A stretch of DNA of 45,020 nt from Hallerella sp964501065 (GCA_964501065.1 CAZCRF010000014.1:1-45020), one strand, 5' to 3'. Counted from the stretch's first letter, positions 25,327-33,950 are shown. A program made the numbers and translations. The notes: a model not told the origin generated them from the sequence alone.

Positions 25327-26205
25327 TCAAAAAATTTCATCCGTCTCCCGCTCGGAGTCCTCCGCGGCGGCGTTCCCCCGCAAGGCGACAAGCCGAATTC
25401 CCCGCAGAGTCAAGAACGGGTCGTATTTGTCGATGACCTTCGTATGGCCGAGCACCATGCGCCCCCAACCGCCCGTGGCGAAGACGCGAACCTCCTTTCC
25501 GCCGAATTCCGACTTGACCTTTGCGACTAGGGATTCGAGTTCCGCGATGAAGCCGTACAGAAGCCCGGCCCGGATGGCGTCGTCCGTATTGTCCGCGATA
25601 ATCCTCTCCGGCCATTCGATGCTCACCGGGGTGAGGCGCGCCGCCTTTTCCGAAAGGACGTCCATGCTGGCACTGATGCCCGGGATGATGAGGCCGCCTT
25701 CGAAGCGTCCGTTCATCAGCACGTCAAAGGTCGTCGCCGTCCCCATGTCGATGACGATGCCATTCTCCAGCCCGATGGAGCGGAGAGCGATGACGTTGCA
25801 AAGCCTGTCCGCGCCGAGAGCCGCCGGATTCTTGTAAGCGATGGGACAGCCGAGACAATTCCTGTCGCTCACGACTTGCACGGGCCTTTTCAACAATTTT
25901 TGGAGAGCCTTGATCCAGGGGCGTTCGAGCACCGGCACCACGGTGGAAAGCCCGACGTGGGAAATTTCTTCCGCCCGGATCTTGGAAAACCGGAGAAGTC
26001 CGCCGACGCGGTTCATCACTTCATCGGAGGTCGTCTCCTTCCGCGTCGTGAGACGCCAATAATCGACGATGCGGTCATCCTTGAAAATGCCGAGCACCGT
26101 GTGCGTATTGCCCACGTCGACGACAAAACTGAAGGATTCGCCGATGGGCTTGCGCAAAGCATCCGCATCCGTGGCGTTTTCAAAAGGTTCAACAATTTTT
26201 TTCAT
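25327..26205 (-). CDS. coaX: Type III pantothenate kinase
   Basis: A 292-aa enzyme of the first step of coenzyme A synthesis (pantothenate to 4'-phosphopantothenate). It belongs to the ASKHA fold: the phosphate motif DVGNTHTVLG is at about 30-39, GADRLCNVIA holds the substrate/cation site, and IDMGTATTFD is the second phosphate motif, followed by GGLIIPG. An N-terminal extension of about 25 residues precedes the usual start and looks disordered; no internal Met allows a shorter form. A likely -10 (TATCTT) lies upstream. The gene stands alone between the UXS gene and exported-protein genes. Confidence 0.93.
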   Translation of the reverse strand: MKKIVEPFENATDADALRKPIGESFSFVVDVGNTHTVLGIFKDDRIVDYWRLTTRKETTSDEVMNRVGGLLRFSKIRAEEISHVGLSTVVPVLERPWIKALQKLLKRPVQVVSDRNCLGCPIAYKNPAALGADRLCNVIALRSIGLENGIVIDMGTATTFDVLMNGRFEGGLIIPGISASMDVLSEKAARLTPVSIEWPERIIADNTDDAIRAGLLYGFIAELESLVAKVKSEFGGKEVRVFATGGWGRMVLGHTKVIDKYDPFLTLRGIRLVALRGNAAAEDSERETDEIF

Positions 26206-26300
26206 TTGCAGGCATCCGTGTTCGCCGCAAAGATAGAAATATCAAAATAGAAATCCTCGAAAGGGGTTCGCCTCCCGGACTCTCGGCGCACTTGGAAACA

Positions 26301-27188
26301 TCACTTTTCCTTGCAGTCGACCCTTGCCAGCGGAACGAGAAAATCATAAAACAAGCGGATCTTATAATACAAATCATACCCATCCTTTGACAGCACCGCT
26401 TTGGATTCAAGCCTTGAAACAAGTCTCGCCAAGCTGTCTCGGCTAATCAGGCTGTCGGAATAGTCACTGTCCCACATAGCGAGTTCACATCGAGGATCGC
26501 CGCATTCATACTGGGTATACTCGACCGCATTTTCAATCCCGATGTCCATCCCGTCGCCGCCAAATGGTGGAGAAAAGAAACTGGGAGCGTTGGCTCCGGG
26601 AGAAAGTTCGCGTATATGGTGCGCATCCCCGACGACATCGAAGATTTCGCACTTCCCCGCGCAATCCGCCTGGATTTTGTAAACGTACAAATTCCACTCA
26701 CCGTGGCCGTAGCCGACGACAAACTGGGTCTTGCCCTTTACGTTCAAGGAATCTTTTCCATATTTCGGGATACGCCACTCCCAGTCCACGGTCAAGACGT
26801 TCTTTCCGCCGACTTTTTCGCTGCGGAATTTTGCAGTCATCTCCTTGCACTTTCCCGAATAGTATTTGGGACAGCCCTTGGCCAACACCAAGGAGTCACC
26901 CTCATCGGAATACGCTCCCCATACGCAGGCGTTTTGAGAAAGTAAATCCATCGGGTCGGGGGCGGAATCCATCAAAGCGACAGAGGAGTCCACCGCATCC
27001 ACGGCAAGACCGGCCGTGTCGGTGACGGAATCCATCGGAAGGACAGTGGAATCGCTCCGAAAGTCTTCCAAATTTTCACGGACTTGGGAATGCCGCTTCA
27101 TCGGGACGGCGGAATCAGATGCAAAAAATACGAACACGCTCAAGACTAGTCCCAAAAGCAAAAACGAAATTCCAAAAATTTTCTTCAT
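26301..27188 (-). CDS. Exported or membrane-anchored protein of unknown function, tandem paralogue 1
   Basis: A 295-aa protein with an N-terminal hydrophobic segment (KIFGISFLLLGLVLSVFVFFA) that is a signal peptide or anchor, then a Ser/Asp/Val-rich linker (about 35-80). The mature domain shares many segments with the next gene upstream: SQ-ACVWG, GCP-YYSGKCK, KVGGK-LTVDW-WR, FVVG---E-NLYVY-I-ADC, IGIENAVE-T and FL-FY-LVPLAR-DC. Conserved cysteines suggest disulfides, fitting the periplasm or surface. AAGGGA precedes the ATG. No known family is recognised. The pair likely arose by duplication; this copy has gained the linker. Confidence 0.72.
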   Translation of the reverse strand: MKKIFGISFLLLGLVLSVFVFFASDSAVPMKRHSQVRENLEDFRSDSTVLPMDSVTDTAGLAVDAVDSSVALMDSAPDPMDLLSQNACVWGAYSDEGDSLVLAKGCPKYYSGKCKEMTAKFRSEKVGGKNVLTVDWEWRIPKYGKDSLNVKGKTQFVVGYGHGEWNLYVYKIQADCAGKCEIFDVVGDAHHIRELSPGANAPSFFSPPFGGDGMDIGIENAVEYTQYECGDPRCELAMWDSDYSDSLISRDSLARLVSRLESKAVLSKDGYDLYYKIRLFYDFLVPLARVDCKEK

Positions 27189-27243
27189 CGATATCCCTTG
27201 TTTGATGGTGGTTTAAAATGAAAGCCGGAGTCCAATCCTAGAA

Positions 27244-28005
27244 TCACTGGCAAATCCCAAGCCTTTCGCAAATATCCGTCTTTCGGTTCAGATGTTTCAC
27301 AAAATCAGATTCGGCACAGTCCAACCTCGCCAGCGGGACCAGGACTGCATAAAATCTCAGGAATCGTTCGAAAGCATCCTCAAAACCAGCCTTCGGCATG
27401 GAGTCGACATCCGACCAAACTCCTTCATTGTTATAATCAGTGAACTCGACCGCATTTTCAATTCCAATGCCGACGGGCTTACCCAAAGCTCCCACCTCAT
27501 AAGCCCCCTCACTAAACCACATTCGACGCTCCACCCTATAGTAATCGTCGGAAGCTTCCAAAAAATCTCTGCAAAGCCCCCCCTCGCAATCCGCCCGGAT
27601 TTCGTAAACGTACAAATTCTGCTCGCCGTTGCGGCTACCGACGACAAACCGGGTCCTCCCCTTTATAATTAGGGAATCTTTTCCGTGATGCGAAAGGGAG
27701 CTGATGACATTCGCGAAAGAGTGGGTGGACGGAAAAGAGGATTTGTCCAAATTCGAAAAGCGCCATTTCCAGTCCACGGTCAAGATATCCTTTCCACCGA
27801 CCTTTCCAGTTCTGAACTTCACCGAGGCGTCCTTGCACTTTCCCGAATAATATTGAGGACAACCCTTGACTGGCACGATTTTTCCCTCTCCCGAATTTTG
27901 CCGCCCTCCCCACACGCAGGCGTCTTGGGAAAGCAACTTCATCGGATCGGCTGCGAAACCCATCCCCAAAAGAACCGACAGAACTAAAAAAATTTTCTTC
28001 ATCAT
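27244..28005 (-). CDS. Secreted protein of unknown function, tandem paralogue 2
   Basis: A 253-aa protein with a signal peptide (MMKKIFLVLSVLLGMGFA-AD) and the same cysteine-bearing core as the next gene (CVWG, GCPQYYSGKCK, LTVDWKWR, NLYVYEIRADC, GIGIENAVEFT, LVPLARLDC). It lacks the long Ser/Asp linker of its partner but has an inserted Ser/His-rich loop (about 90-110) and a Cys-bearing C-terminal tail (DICERLGICQ). The sequence just before its start (CAAACAAGG) matches that before paralogue 1, so the duplicated unit included the ribosome site. Function unknown; export is well supported. Confidence 0.75.
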   Translation of the reverse strand: MMKKIFLVLSVLLGMGFAADPMKLLSQDACVWGGRQNSGEGKIVPVKGCPQYYSGKCKDASVKFRTGKVGGKDILTVDWKWRFSNLDKSSFPSTHSFANVISSLSHHGKDSLIIKGRTRFVVGSRNGEQNLYVYEIRADCEGGLCRDFLEASDDYYRVERRMWFSEGAYEVGALGKPVGIGIENAVEFTDYNNEGVWSDVDSMPKAGFEDAFERFLRFYAVLVPLARLDCAESDFVKHLNRKTDICERLGICQ

Positions 28006-28025
28006 CCACCTTGTTTGATTGAGAT

Positions 28026-28442
28026 TTAGGCGTCACTCGGATTATACATCCCGTTCCGGAGCGGGATGTGCAAATGTTCATTGTCGAGACCGGCGTCCTC
28101 GTGGAAGACCCAGAAGCGGTCGTCTTCGCCTTCGATGTTTTGAACCCCGAAATCGACAGCTCCGCCGGATTTTCCGCCGCTCTCCACGACGGAAGTCCCC
28201 TTCCCGGATTTCCCATTCTGATTTTTTGCGCTATCCTTAGCCCCGTCGCAGCAATAGATGACCAAAACGCCGATGATCACGAAGGGCAACAGGAATAGCG
28301 CCACCTTGACGGCCACCACCAAGAGGATAATGGCAAGGGCGATGGCGGCCAACCCGACGACAATCATTCCGATTAATTTCCCACGCCCCGGACGCGGACG
28401 ATGCTCGCGAAATCGCCCGAACTTTCTCCGGCGACAATCCAA
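28026..28442 (-). CDS. Small membrane protein of unknown function
   Basis: About 138 aa if it starts at the TTG at 28442, which has AAAGGAG at good distance; a GTG twelve codons upstream and an open frame further on are less likely. A basic N-terminus (RRRKFGRFREHRPRPGRGK) is followed by a strongly hydrophobic region (about 24-58) that can span the membrane once or twice, then a soluble, Gly/Ser/Lys-rich and later acidic tail (GEDDRFWVFHEDAG). No family is recognised. It lies 20 bases upstream of paralogue 2 in the same direction and may share its transcript. Confidence 0.5.
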   Translation of the reverse strand: MDCRRRKFGRFREHRPRPGRGKLIGMIVVGLAAIALAIILLVVAVKVALFLLPFVIIGVLVIYCCDGAKDSAKNQNGKSGKGTSVVESGGKSGGAVDFGVQNIEGEDDRFWVFHEDAGLDNEHLHIPLRNGMYNPSDA

Positions 28443-28859
28443 ATTTTCTCCTTTTCCCTTTTTGTATTCGTAAAGCACTCCTTTTTGATGACAGACTAAA
28501 AATCCAAAGTCTCTGCAGTCAATCATTCAGCAGAGATTCCCCCCCCCTCGGGGATTCTCTTTATCAAAGTTTTCGACTTTTTGCTTGGCCATACGAAACC
28601 GCCCACCGGAAACCGGGCGAAACATTCCCATAAATACGACGCAACGCCAAAAACGCGGCGACGCCGAAAACGTCCACAATCAATCGAACTCCTTGATTTT
28701 CCAAAGCACCCATGCACCACCATTTCCATCAATTGGGCTTTTAAATATACTCTATTTTTAGAAAATAGTTGAAAGATTTTTTTCAAAGAAACCACTTCAA
28801 TGCGCCCGGTTTCACGGCTTGGAAGCCCCTCAACAACACGGTTCGGGATTTTCGCGCGT
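28443..28859. other. AT-rich gap with hairpin, C9 tract and promoter-like box
   Basis: No well-supported gene. A hairpin at 28532-28560 (AGAGATTCCCC against GGGGATTCTCT, one mismatch) has a run of nine C in its arm and loop but no good T tract. A TATATT box on the minus strand (28749-28744) precedes a possible 49-codon ORF at 28564-28713. A longer overlapping minus frame (28523-28888) lacks a ribosome site and has an unlikely Arg/Trp/Cys-rich composition. Confidence 0.5.
28564..28713 (-). CDS. Possible small membrane protein (49 aa)
   Basis: ATG at 28713, about 30 bases after a TATATT box. The peptide begins MGALENQGVRLIVDV, has a hydrophobic stretch VFGVAAFLALRRIYG and a basic tail ending KSRKL. 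There is only a weak GGTGG before the ATG. Real status is uncertain; a helix with a positive tail is plausible for a small membrane protein. Confidence 0.25.
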   Translation of the reverse strand: MGALENQGVRLIVDVFGVAAFLALRRIYGNVSPGFRWAVSYGQAKSRKL

Positions 28860-29651
28860 TCAATGGCAGGAAAATCCCTGCAATTCAAGCCCCGCCTTCA
28901 TTTCGCCGTAAGTGGAAGTCCGCTTCATGTCCATCGCCTTCATGAAGCGGCTCTCGTTCCCCGTATGCAGCCGGAATCCCGTTTCAGTCGGCGTCACGTC
29001 GCCCTTTCCGCTCGCCCGGAATCTCGCGAGCAGCTCCTCCTTGCGGTTTTCAAGCTCGGGCGGGACGAACACATCGGTGACGATGTCCACGTTCTTGATT
29101 TCCTCTTTCCCAAAGACAAAGGAAATGGTCACGTGATTCTTGAGGCCGCCGAATTCGCCGTCCACGGCGCAGACGAGATTTTTCTTCGACGCCTTTTTCC
29201 CTTTCCCCGACGGTCTCCGGGAATCCTTTTTCCCTCTCTCCGACGGCGTATACCGCAAGGCGGCGAGGAGTTCGTCCTCCTTGAGCGCCCCCATCTTCAT
29301 GTCGACAATTTTTCCATCCCGAATAAAGTAAAACGTGGGGAAAGCCCGGATGTCGAACGTGTTCTTGATTCTTTCGATGTTGGGTTCGTCAATCCCGACC
29401 GAGGCGACCTTGATGTCCCGATAATTCTTGGCGATGCCGATGAGAGTGGGAATCATGATGAGGCAGGGCGGACAGCTCGTGGAGGAGAATTCCAGAATGA
29501 CTGGCCTGTCGGAATTCAAAATTTCCCGTTCGAAATTGCCGTCGTCGACTTTCACGATGCGGATGTCGTCGTCATCCCCCGCCGCGGCAAAAACACCAGA
29601 AAACGCGAACAGGACGGACACGACAAAAGCAGTCAAAAAATTTCCTTTCAT
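28860..29651 (-). CDS. Exported thioredoxin-like protein with extra C-terminal domain
   Basis: A 263-aa protein with a signal peptide (MKGNFLTAFVVSVLFAFSGVFA). A thioredoxin fold at about 27-135 has the redox motif SCPPC at about 59-63, the cis-Pro segment AFPTFYFIRDGK and an ILEFSS strand. Ser/Thr before CPPC replaces the usual Trp. A Lys/Arg-rich linker (about 140-157) leads to an unrecognised domain of about 100 residues. The likely role is thiol-disulfide exchange in the periplasm, perhaps serving cysteine-containing exported proteins such as those of the two paralogues nearby. GGAG precedes the ATG. The partner and direction (oxidase or reductase) cannot be told. Confidence 0.8.
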   Translation of the reverse strand: MKGNFLTAFVVSVLFAFSGVFAAAGDDDDIRIVKVDDGNFEREILNSDRPVILEFSSTSCPPCLIMIPTLIGIAKNYRDIKVASVGIDEPNIERIKNTFDIRAFPTFYFIRDGKIVDMKMGALKEDELLAALRYTPSERGKKDSRRPSGKGKKASKKNLVCAVDGEFGGLKNHVTISFVFGKEEIKNVDIVTDVFVPPELENRKEELLARFRASGKGDVTPTETGFRLHTGNESRFMKAMDMKRTSTYGEMKAGLELQGFSCH

Positions 29652-29809
29652 TTTTCTCCGAAAAGCAAGTCACCGGAACCTGCGAACCTCACAAATTCCG
29701 AATCTTCGAGAACAATGTAGAAAAGCTCCGGCCAGAAGACCTTAAAAACGTCGGACAAGGCAATCCATTCGTGGCATCAACTCCTTAAAACAGCCAAATA
29801 AGCACAAGA

Positions 29810-29837
29810 AAGCCCCGAAAGTAAACTTTCGGGGCTT
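29810..29837 (-). terminator. Hairpin terminator of the ndk-sdhCAB operon
   Basis: A perfect 12-base stem, AAGCCCCGAAAG with CTTTCGGGGCTT around a 4-base loop, lies 40 bases after the sdhB stop. The T tract is short (CTTTCTTG), but the stem is very stable. It could also stop reading from the other side. Confidence 0.7.
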
Positions 29838-29877
29838 AATCCATCTGTTCGGTTTTTCTTAACCCGAAGGAATCGGA

Positions 29878-30660
29878 TTACATGTCCTTGCCGTAGACCT
29901 TTTCGGCATACGTCGCAGTCGCCATCAGGTACTCGCGGTTCATCTTGGCGATGTAATCCACGGTGATGCCCTTCGGGCAGGCCGCTTGGCATTCGTAAAG
30001 GTTCGTGCAGTTGCCGAAGCCTTCCTTGTCCATCTGGGCTACCATCGCGAGGACGCGCTTTTTCGCTTCGACCTTGCCCTGCGGCAGGTAGGAGAGGTGA
30101 CTGACCTTGGCCGAGACGAAGAGCATAGCGGAAGAGTTCTTGCAAGCGGCGACGCAAGCTCCGCAACCGATACAGGCAGCAGCGTCGAAGGCGCGATCCG
30201 CCTGATCCTTGGGAACGGGAATCGAAGCGGCTTCCGGGGCAGCCCCCGTATTCACGCTCACGAACCCGCCCGCCTGGATGATACGGTCAAACGCACTGCG
30301 ATTCACCACGCAATCCTTGATGACGGGGAACGCCGAAGCGCGCCACGGCTCAATCACGATCGTATCGCCATCCTTGAACTTGCGCATATGGAGCTGGCAA
30401 GTGGTGATGGCGTGATCCGGACCGTGCGGCATGCCGTTGATGACAAGGGAGCACATTCCGCAAATGCCCTCGCGGCAGTCGTGGTCAAAGGCGAAGCCTT
30501 CCCGTCCCTGCTTCATTTCACGGTCATTCACGATGTCGAGCATTTCGAGGAAAGACATGTCCGGAGAAATGCCGTCAATTTTGATGGTTTCGAACTGGCC
30601 CTTGGTCTTGGCGTTCTTCTGACGCCAAATCTTGAGAGTCAAATGCATATTGTCGCTCAT
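29878..30660 (-). CDS. sdhB: Succinate dehydrogenase/fumarate reductase iron-sulfur subunit
   Basis: A 260-aa subunit carrying electrons between the flavoprotein and the membrane quinone site. The [2Fe-2S] ligands are in HDCREGICGMCSL and a later Cys (ITTCQL), the [4Fe-4S] site is CIGCGACVAAC, and the [3Fe-4S] ligands lie in CTNLYECQAACPKG. The start is ATG 30660, overlapping the sdhA stop (TAATG); the frame upstream of it belongs to antisense-like sequence of sdhA. It is the last gene before the terminator. In this anaerobic setting the complex probably works as a fumarate reductase producing succinate, but sequence alone does not fix direction. Confidence 0.95.
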   Translation of the reverse strand: MSDNMHLTLKIWRQKNAKTKGQFETIKIDGISPDMSFLEMLDIVNDREMKQGREGFAFDHDCREGICGMCSLVINGMPHGPDHAITTCQLHMRKFKDGDTIVIEPWRASAFPVIKDCVVNRSAFDRIIQAGGFVSVNTGAAPEAASIPVPKDQADRAFDAAACIGCGACVAACKNSSAMLFVSAKVSHLSYLPQGKVEAKKRVLAMVAQMDKEGFGNCTNLYECQAACPKGITVDYIAKMNREYLMATATYAEKVYGKDM

Positions 30661-32573
30661 TATTTGTAACTCCGCGTCACGAGGTGAACATTGTCGAATG
30701 TGAGAGGTTCCTTGGAAAGCTCGGGGACTTGACCGTCGCCCTTGTATTCCCAAGCTCCGACATAGCAGAAGTGTTCGTCGTCGCGCATCGCTTCGCCTTC
30801 TGCCGTCTGGTGTTCTTCGCGGAAATGTCCGCCACAGGATTCCTCGCGGTGCAAAGCGTCACGCGCCAAGAGTTCCGCGAATTCGAGGAAGTCCGCCACG
30901 TGGTTTGCATTTTCGAGGTTCTGGTTGAAGTCCCCCTCGCTGCCGAGTACATTTGCATTTTCCCAGAATTCCGCACGGATTTCCGGAATGCGTTTGAGAG
31001 CGGTTTCGAGACCGGCCTTGTTCCTGCCCATCCCGACGTACTCCCACATCACCTGGCCCAACTCGCGGTGGATTTCGGAGACGTTCTTCTTGCCGTGGAT
31101 GTTCAGAATCTTGTTCAGGCGTTCCATCGTCTGCGCTTCCGCTTCCTTGAACGCCGGATCGGACGCGCTGACCTTTTCGAGCTTCGTCCCGGCAAAGTAG
31201 CCTCCGATGGTGTACGGAATCACGAAGTAACCGTCGGAAAGCCCCTGCATCAACGCGGACGCCCCGAGACGGTTCGCTCCGTGGTCGGAGAAGTTCGCCT
31301 CGCCGAGGACAAAGCAGCCCGGGATCGTGCTCATCAGGTTGTAATCCACCCAAAGGCCGCCCATCGTGTAATGGCTCGCCGGATAAATCCGCATCGGCAC
31401 CTTGTAGGGATCTTCGTCCGTGATCTTTTCATACATCTGGAACAGGTTGCCGTATTTTGCAGAAACGCCGGCGACGCCCATCCGCTTGATGGCATCGGCA
31501 AAGTCCAAATAGACCGCGCGCTTCGTCGCCCCGACGCCCATGCCTTGGTCGCAGACCATCTTCGCATTGCGGGACGCCACGTCGCGCGGAACCAGGTTTC
31601 CAAAGGACGGATAGCGTTCCTCCAGGTAATAATAGCGTTCGTCTTCCGGGATTTCGTTCGCCGGACGCGTGTCGCCGACCTTCTTCGGCACCCAAATGCG
31701 GCCGTCGTTGCGAAGGGATTCGCTCATCAAGGTGAGCTTCGACTGGTGGTCGCCCGTCACCGGGATGCAGGTCGGGTGAATCTGCGTGTAGCAGGGGTTC
31801 GCAAAAAGGGCGCCCTTCTTGTAAGCCTGCCAAGCCGGGCTGACGTTGCAACCCTTCGCGTTCGTGGAAAGGTAGAACACGTTGCCGTAACCGCCGGTCG
31901 CAAGACAGACGGCGTCCGCTTCATAGCTTTCGAGCGCTCCGGTAATGAGGTTGCGCACCACGATTCCGCGGGCCTTGCCGTCGATGACGACCAAATCCTG
32001 CATATCGCGGCGAGGGAAAATCTTCACCGAGCCTTTGCCGACTTGGCGCATCAAGGCTTGGTAAGCTCCGAGCAAGAGCTGCTGACCGGTCTGTCCACGC
32101 GCGTAGAAAGTGCGGGAGACCTGCGTACCGCCAAAGGAACGGTTCGCGAGAAGTCCACCGTAATCGCGTCCGAACGGAACGCCCTGGGCGACGCACTGGT
32201 CGATAATCAGATTGGAGTTCTCGGCGAGGCGGTGCACGTTCGCTTCACGGGCGCGGAAGTCGCCGCCCTTCACCGTGTCGTAGAACAGCCGGTAAACCGA
32301 GTCGCCGTCATTCGTGTAATTCTTCGCGGCATTGATGCCGCCCTGGGCGGCGATGGAGTGAGCGCGGCGTGGGGAATCCTGGTAACAGAACGCGAGGACG
32401 TTGTAGCCGAGTTCGCCGAGGGAAGCCGCAGCCGAAGCTCCGGCAAGTCCCGTTCCGACGACAATCACCTTGAACTTGCGCTTGTTCGTCGGGTTCACCA
32501 ATTTCAATTCAAACTTGTGGCGAGTCCACTTTTCGGAGATGGAACCACCGGGAATATGTGCGTCCAAAATCAT
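30660..32573 (-). CDS. sdhA: Succinate dehydrogenase/fumarate reductase flavoprotein subunit
   Basis: A 637-aa catalytic subunit. The dinucleotide motif VVGTGLAGASAAASLGELG is near residues 38-56. The covalent-FAD His lies in RAHSIAAQGGINAAKNY. The active-site segment IHPTCIPVTGDHQSK and GGLWVDYNLMSTIPGCFVLGEANFSDHGANRLGASAL are characteristic of the type shared by Bacteroidota/Fibrobacterota enzymes. It oxidises succinate or reduces fumarate at the cytoplasmic membrane. It starts one base after the sdhC stop, with GGAG upstream, and overlaps sdhB, so the three genes form one translation-coupled operon. Confidence 0.95.
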   Translation of the reverse strand: MILDAHIPGGSISEKWTRHKFELKLVNPTNKRKFKVIVVGTGLAGASAAASLGELGYNVLAFCYQDSPRRAHSIAAQGGINAAKNYTNDGDSVYRLFYDTVKGGDFRAREANVHRLAENSNLIIDQCVAQGVPFGRDYGGLLANRSFGGTQVSRTFYARGQTGQQLLLGAYQALMRQVGKGSVKIFPRRDMQDLVVIDGKARGIVVRNLITGALESYEADAVCLATGGYGNVFYLSTNAKGCNVSPAWQAYKKGALFANPCYTQIHPTCIPVTGDHQSKLTLMSESLRNDGRIWVPKKVGDTRPANEIPEDERYYYLEERYPSFGNLVPRDVASRNAKMVCDQGMGVGATKRAVYLDFADAIKRMGVAGVSAKYGNLFQMYEKITDEDPYKVPMRIYPASHYTMGGLWVDYNLMSTIPGCFVLGEANFSDHGANRLGASALMQGLSDGYFVIPYTIGGYFAGTKLEKVSASDPAFKEAEAQTMERLNKILNIHGKKNVSEIHRELGQVMWEYVGMGRNKAGLETALKRIPEIRAEFWENANVLGSEGDFNQNLENANHVADFLEFAELLARDALHREESCGGHFREEHQTAEGEAMRDDEHFCYVGAWEYKGDGQVPELSKEPLTFDNVHLVTRSYK

Positions 32574-32574
32574 A

Positions 32575-33423
32575 TTAGCGAGCTCCTTCTACGATGTATG
32601 CAACCTGAAAATCCTCAGCGGAAACGGCAACGGAGACCTTCTTCGCCGCTTCGGCGGCCTCCAGAACCTTCTTCTTGCCATCCAACTCGATTTGCTTTTG
32701 ATGGGAGAGTTCGCGCAGGGCTTCCGTCCCCGGTTGGTGGGCGATATAGCAGCTGAAGGCCGCTTCGAACGCAAATCCCAAGGCGACGACGACGCTATAG
32801 ATGACGCCGACCGCTTCGATAATCGGAGTCCATTTCTGGTGAGCGATACCGAGAGTCTGGAATGCAGAAGCAATCGCATGGAACAGGTGCATGCCGATGA
32901 CGAACATGCTGATCAGGTAAAATACAGTCCAAATGGGGTTCGCAAACATATCGATGGTGGTGAGCCACATATCGCGGATGATTTCGCCGGACTCGTTTTC
33001 ATACAGGTAATGGACACCGAACTTGAGCATCGCCAAGTGCTGGATGAGAAAACCGAGGACGAAGAGGCCGGACCAAATCATGGTGAAGCTGGCGAAAGTC
33101 TTCGAACCTTTGCGGGCGTTCACTTCATAGGCTTCGGGTCCGCGTGCCGTGCGGTTTTCAAGTTTCAGCTTGATCGCCAAGAATACGTGGATGAAGAAGA
33201 TGGCGATAAGCCCGATTTCCACAAAGTAAATAATCGGTTTCATTCCCGTCAAAAGCTGCGTGTAGGCGTTGTAATGCGCCTGCGCAGCCGCCTGGTCCAA
33301 GTTGATGAGCTGCAAGTTGCCAACCATGTGCCCTAAGATGAAGAGCGCAAGCATGGCCCCCGTGCAACCCATAATCTGCTTCTTGCCGATGGAAGAAGTC
33401 AGATATCTGATAATCCATTGCAT
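32575..33423 (-). CDS. sdhC: Succinate dehydrogenase/fumarate reductase cytochrome b subunit
   Basis: A 282-aa membrane anchor of the B type (one large subunit, two haems b, five helices). Helices are visible near MLALFILGHMVGNLQL, IYFVEIGLIAIFFIHVFLAI, MIWSGLFVLGFLIQHLA, VFYLISMFVIGMHLFHAI and AVGVIYSVVVALGFAFE. His residues inside the helices (LGHMVGN, FFIHVF, IQHLA, GMHLFHA) are the likely haem ligands. AAGGAG precedes the ATG. It lies 33 bases downstream of ndk. A Lys/Ala-rich C-terminal tail of about 60 residues is cytoplasmic. Confidence 0.93.
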   Translation of the reverse strand: MQWIIRYLTSSIGKKQIMGCTGAMLALFILGHMVGNLQLINLDQAAAQAHYNAYTQLLTGMKPIIYFVEIGLIAIFFIHVFLAIKLKLENRTARGPEAYEVNARKGSKTFASFTMIWSGLFVLGFLIQHLAMLKFGVHYLYENESGEIIRDMWLTTIDMFANPIWTVFYLISMFVIGMHLFHAIASAFQTLGIAHQKWTPIIEAVGVIYSVVVALGFAFEAAFSCYIAHQPGTEALRELSHQKQIELDGKKKVLEAAEAAKKVSVAVSAEDFQVAYIVEGAR

Positions 33424-33456
33424 GTGGTTTTTGTCTCCTTGATTGGTGTGAAAAAT

Positions 33457-33912
33457 TTATCCGAGGACTTTGCAGGCCTTTTCCGAGACCGCTTCATACG
33501 CGTAAAGTTCGTCTTTCGTGAACCAGAAGGAAATTTCGCGTTCCGCACTGGCGGGGCTGTCGGAACTGTGGACGACATTTTCGGTCATGGACGGAGCGAA
33601 GTCGTAACGGAGAGTCCCCGGTTCCGCCTTTTCCGGATTCGTCGCCCCGTTGATGGCCCGGACTTTCGCCACGGCATTCTCCCCGGCGAGGGCGATCATC
33701 ACGGAGGGTCCCTTCGTCATATACGCTTCGAGTTCCGGGAAGAACGGCTTGTTCACATGTTCCGCATAGAATCCGCGGGCATCCTCGGCCGTCATTTGGT
33801 GCATCTTCACGCCGGCAATCGCGAGACGCGCGCTGGTGTATCTGTCCAAGATTCGACCGACAAGCCCGGATTTCACGCCGTTGGGCTTGATCATGGCAAA
33901 AGTCATTTCCAT
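33457..33912 (-). CDS. ndk: Nucleoside diphosphate kinase
   Basis: A 151-aa cytoplasmic enzyme that moves the gamma-phosphate from ATP to other nucleoside diphosphates. MTFAMIKPNGVKSGLVG is the standard start, and the phosphohistidine lies in ENVVHSSDSPASAEREI (the NxxHGSD-type motif; here V-H-S-S-D, with Ser replacing Gly). The end is slightly variant (FWFTKDEL). The start is ATG 33912, after AAGGCGG. A TATATT box at 33949-33944 (minus strand) gives a leader of about 25 bases. It appears to head the ndk-sdhCAB transcript. Confidence 0.95.
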   Translation of the reverse strand: MEMTFAMIKPNGVKSGLVGRILDRYTSARLAIAGVKMHQMTAEDARGFYAEHVNKPFFPELEAYMTKGPSVMIALAGENAVAKVRAINGATNPEKAEPGTLRYDFAPSMTENVVHSSDSPASAEREISFWFTKDELYAYEAVSEKACKVLG

Positions 33913-33943
33913 ATGTAACCGCCTTGAAAAAAAAGTTGTTCTC

Positions 33944-33949
33944 AATATA
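33944..33949 (-). promoter_or_regulatory. -10-like box of ndk-sdhCAB
   Basis: TATATT on the minus strand, just outside the 3' end of the upstream lipoprotein gene and about 32 bases before the ndk ATG, with an AAGGCGG ribosome site between. No clear -35 box is visible. Confidence 0.5.
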
Positions 33950-33950
33950 G

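Noticed and set aside
28523..28888. 121-codon minus-strand open frame
   Set aside because: No ribosome site, unlikely composition, overlaps the end of the thioredoxin-like gene; a 49-codon ORF in another frame fits the promoter box better.
30684..32756. 690-codon plus-strand open frame
   Set aside because: Antisense to sdhA, which has all flavoprotein motifs.
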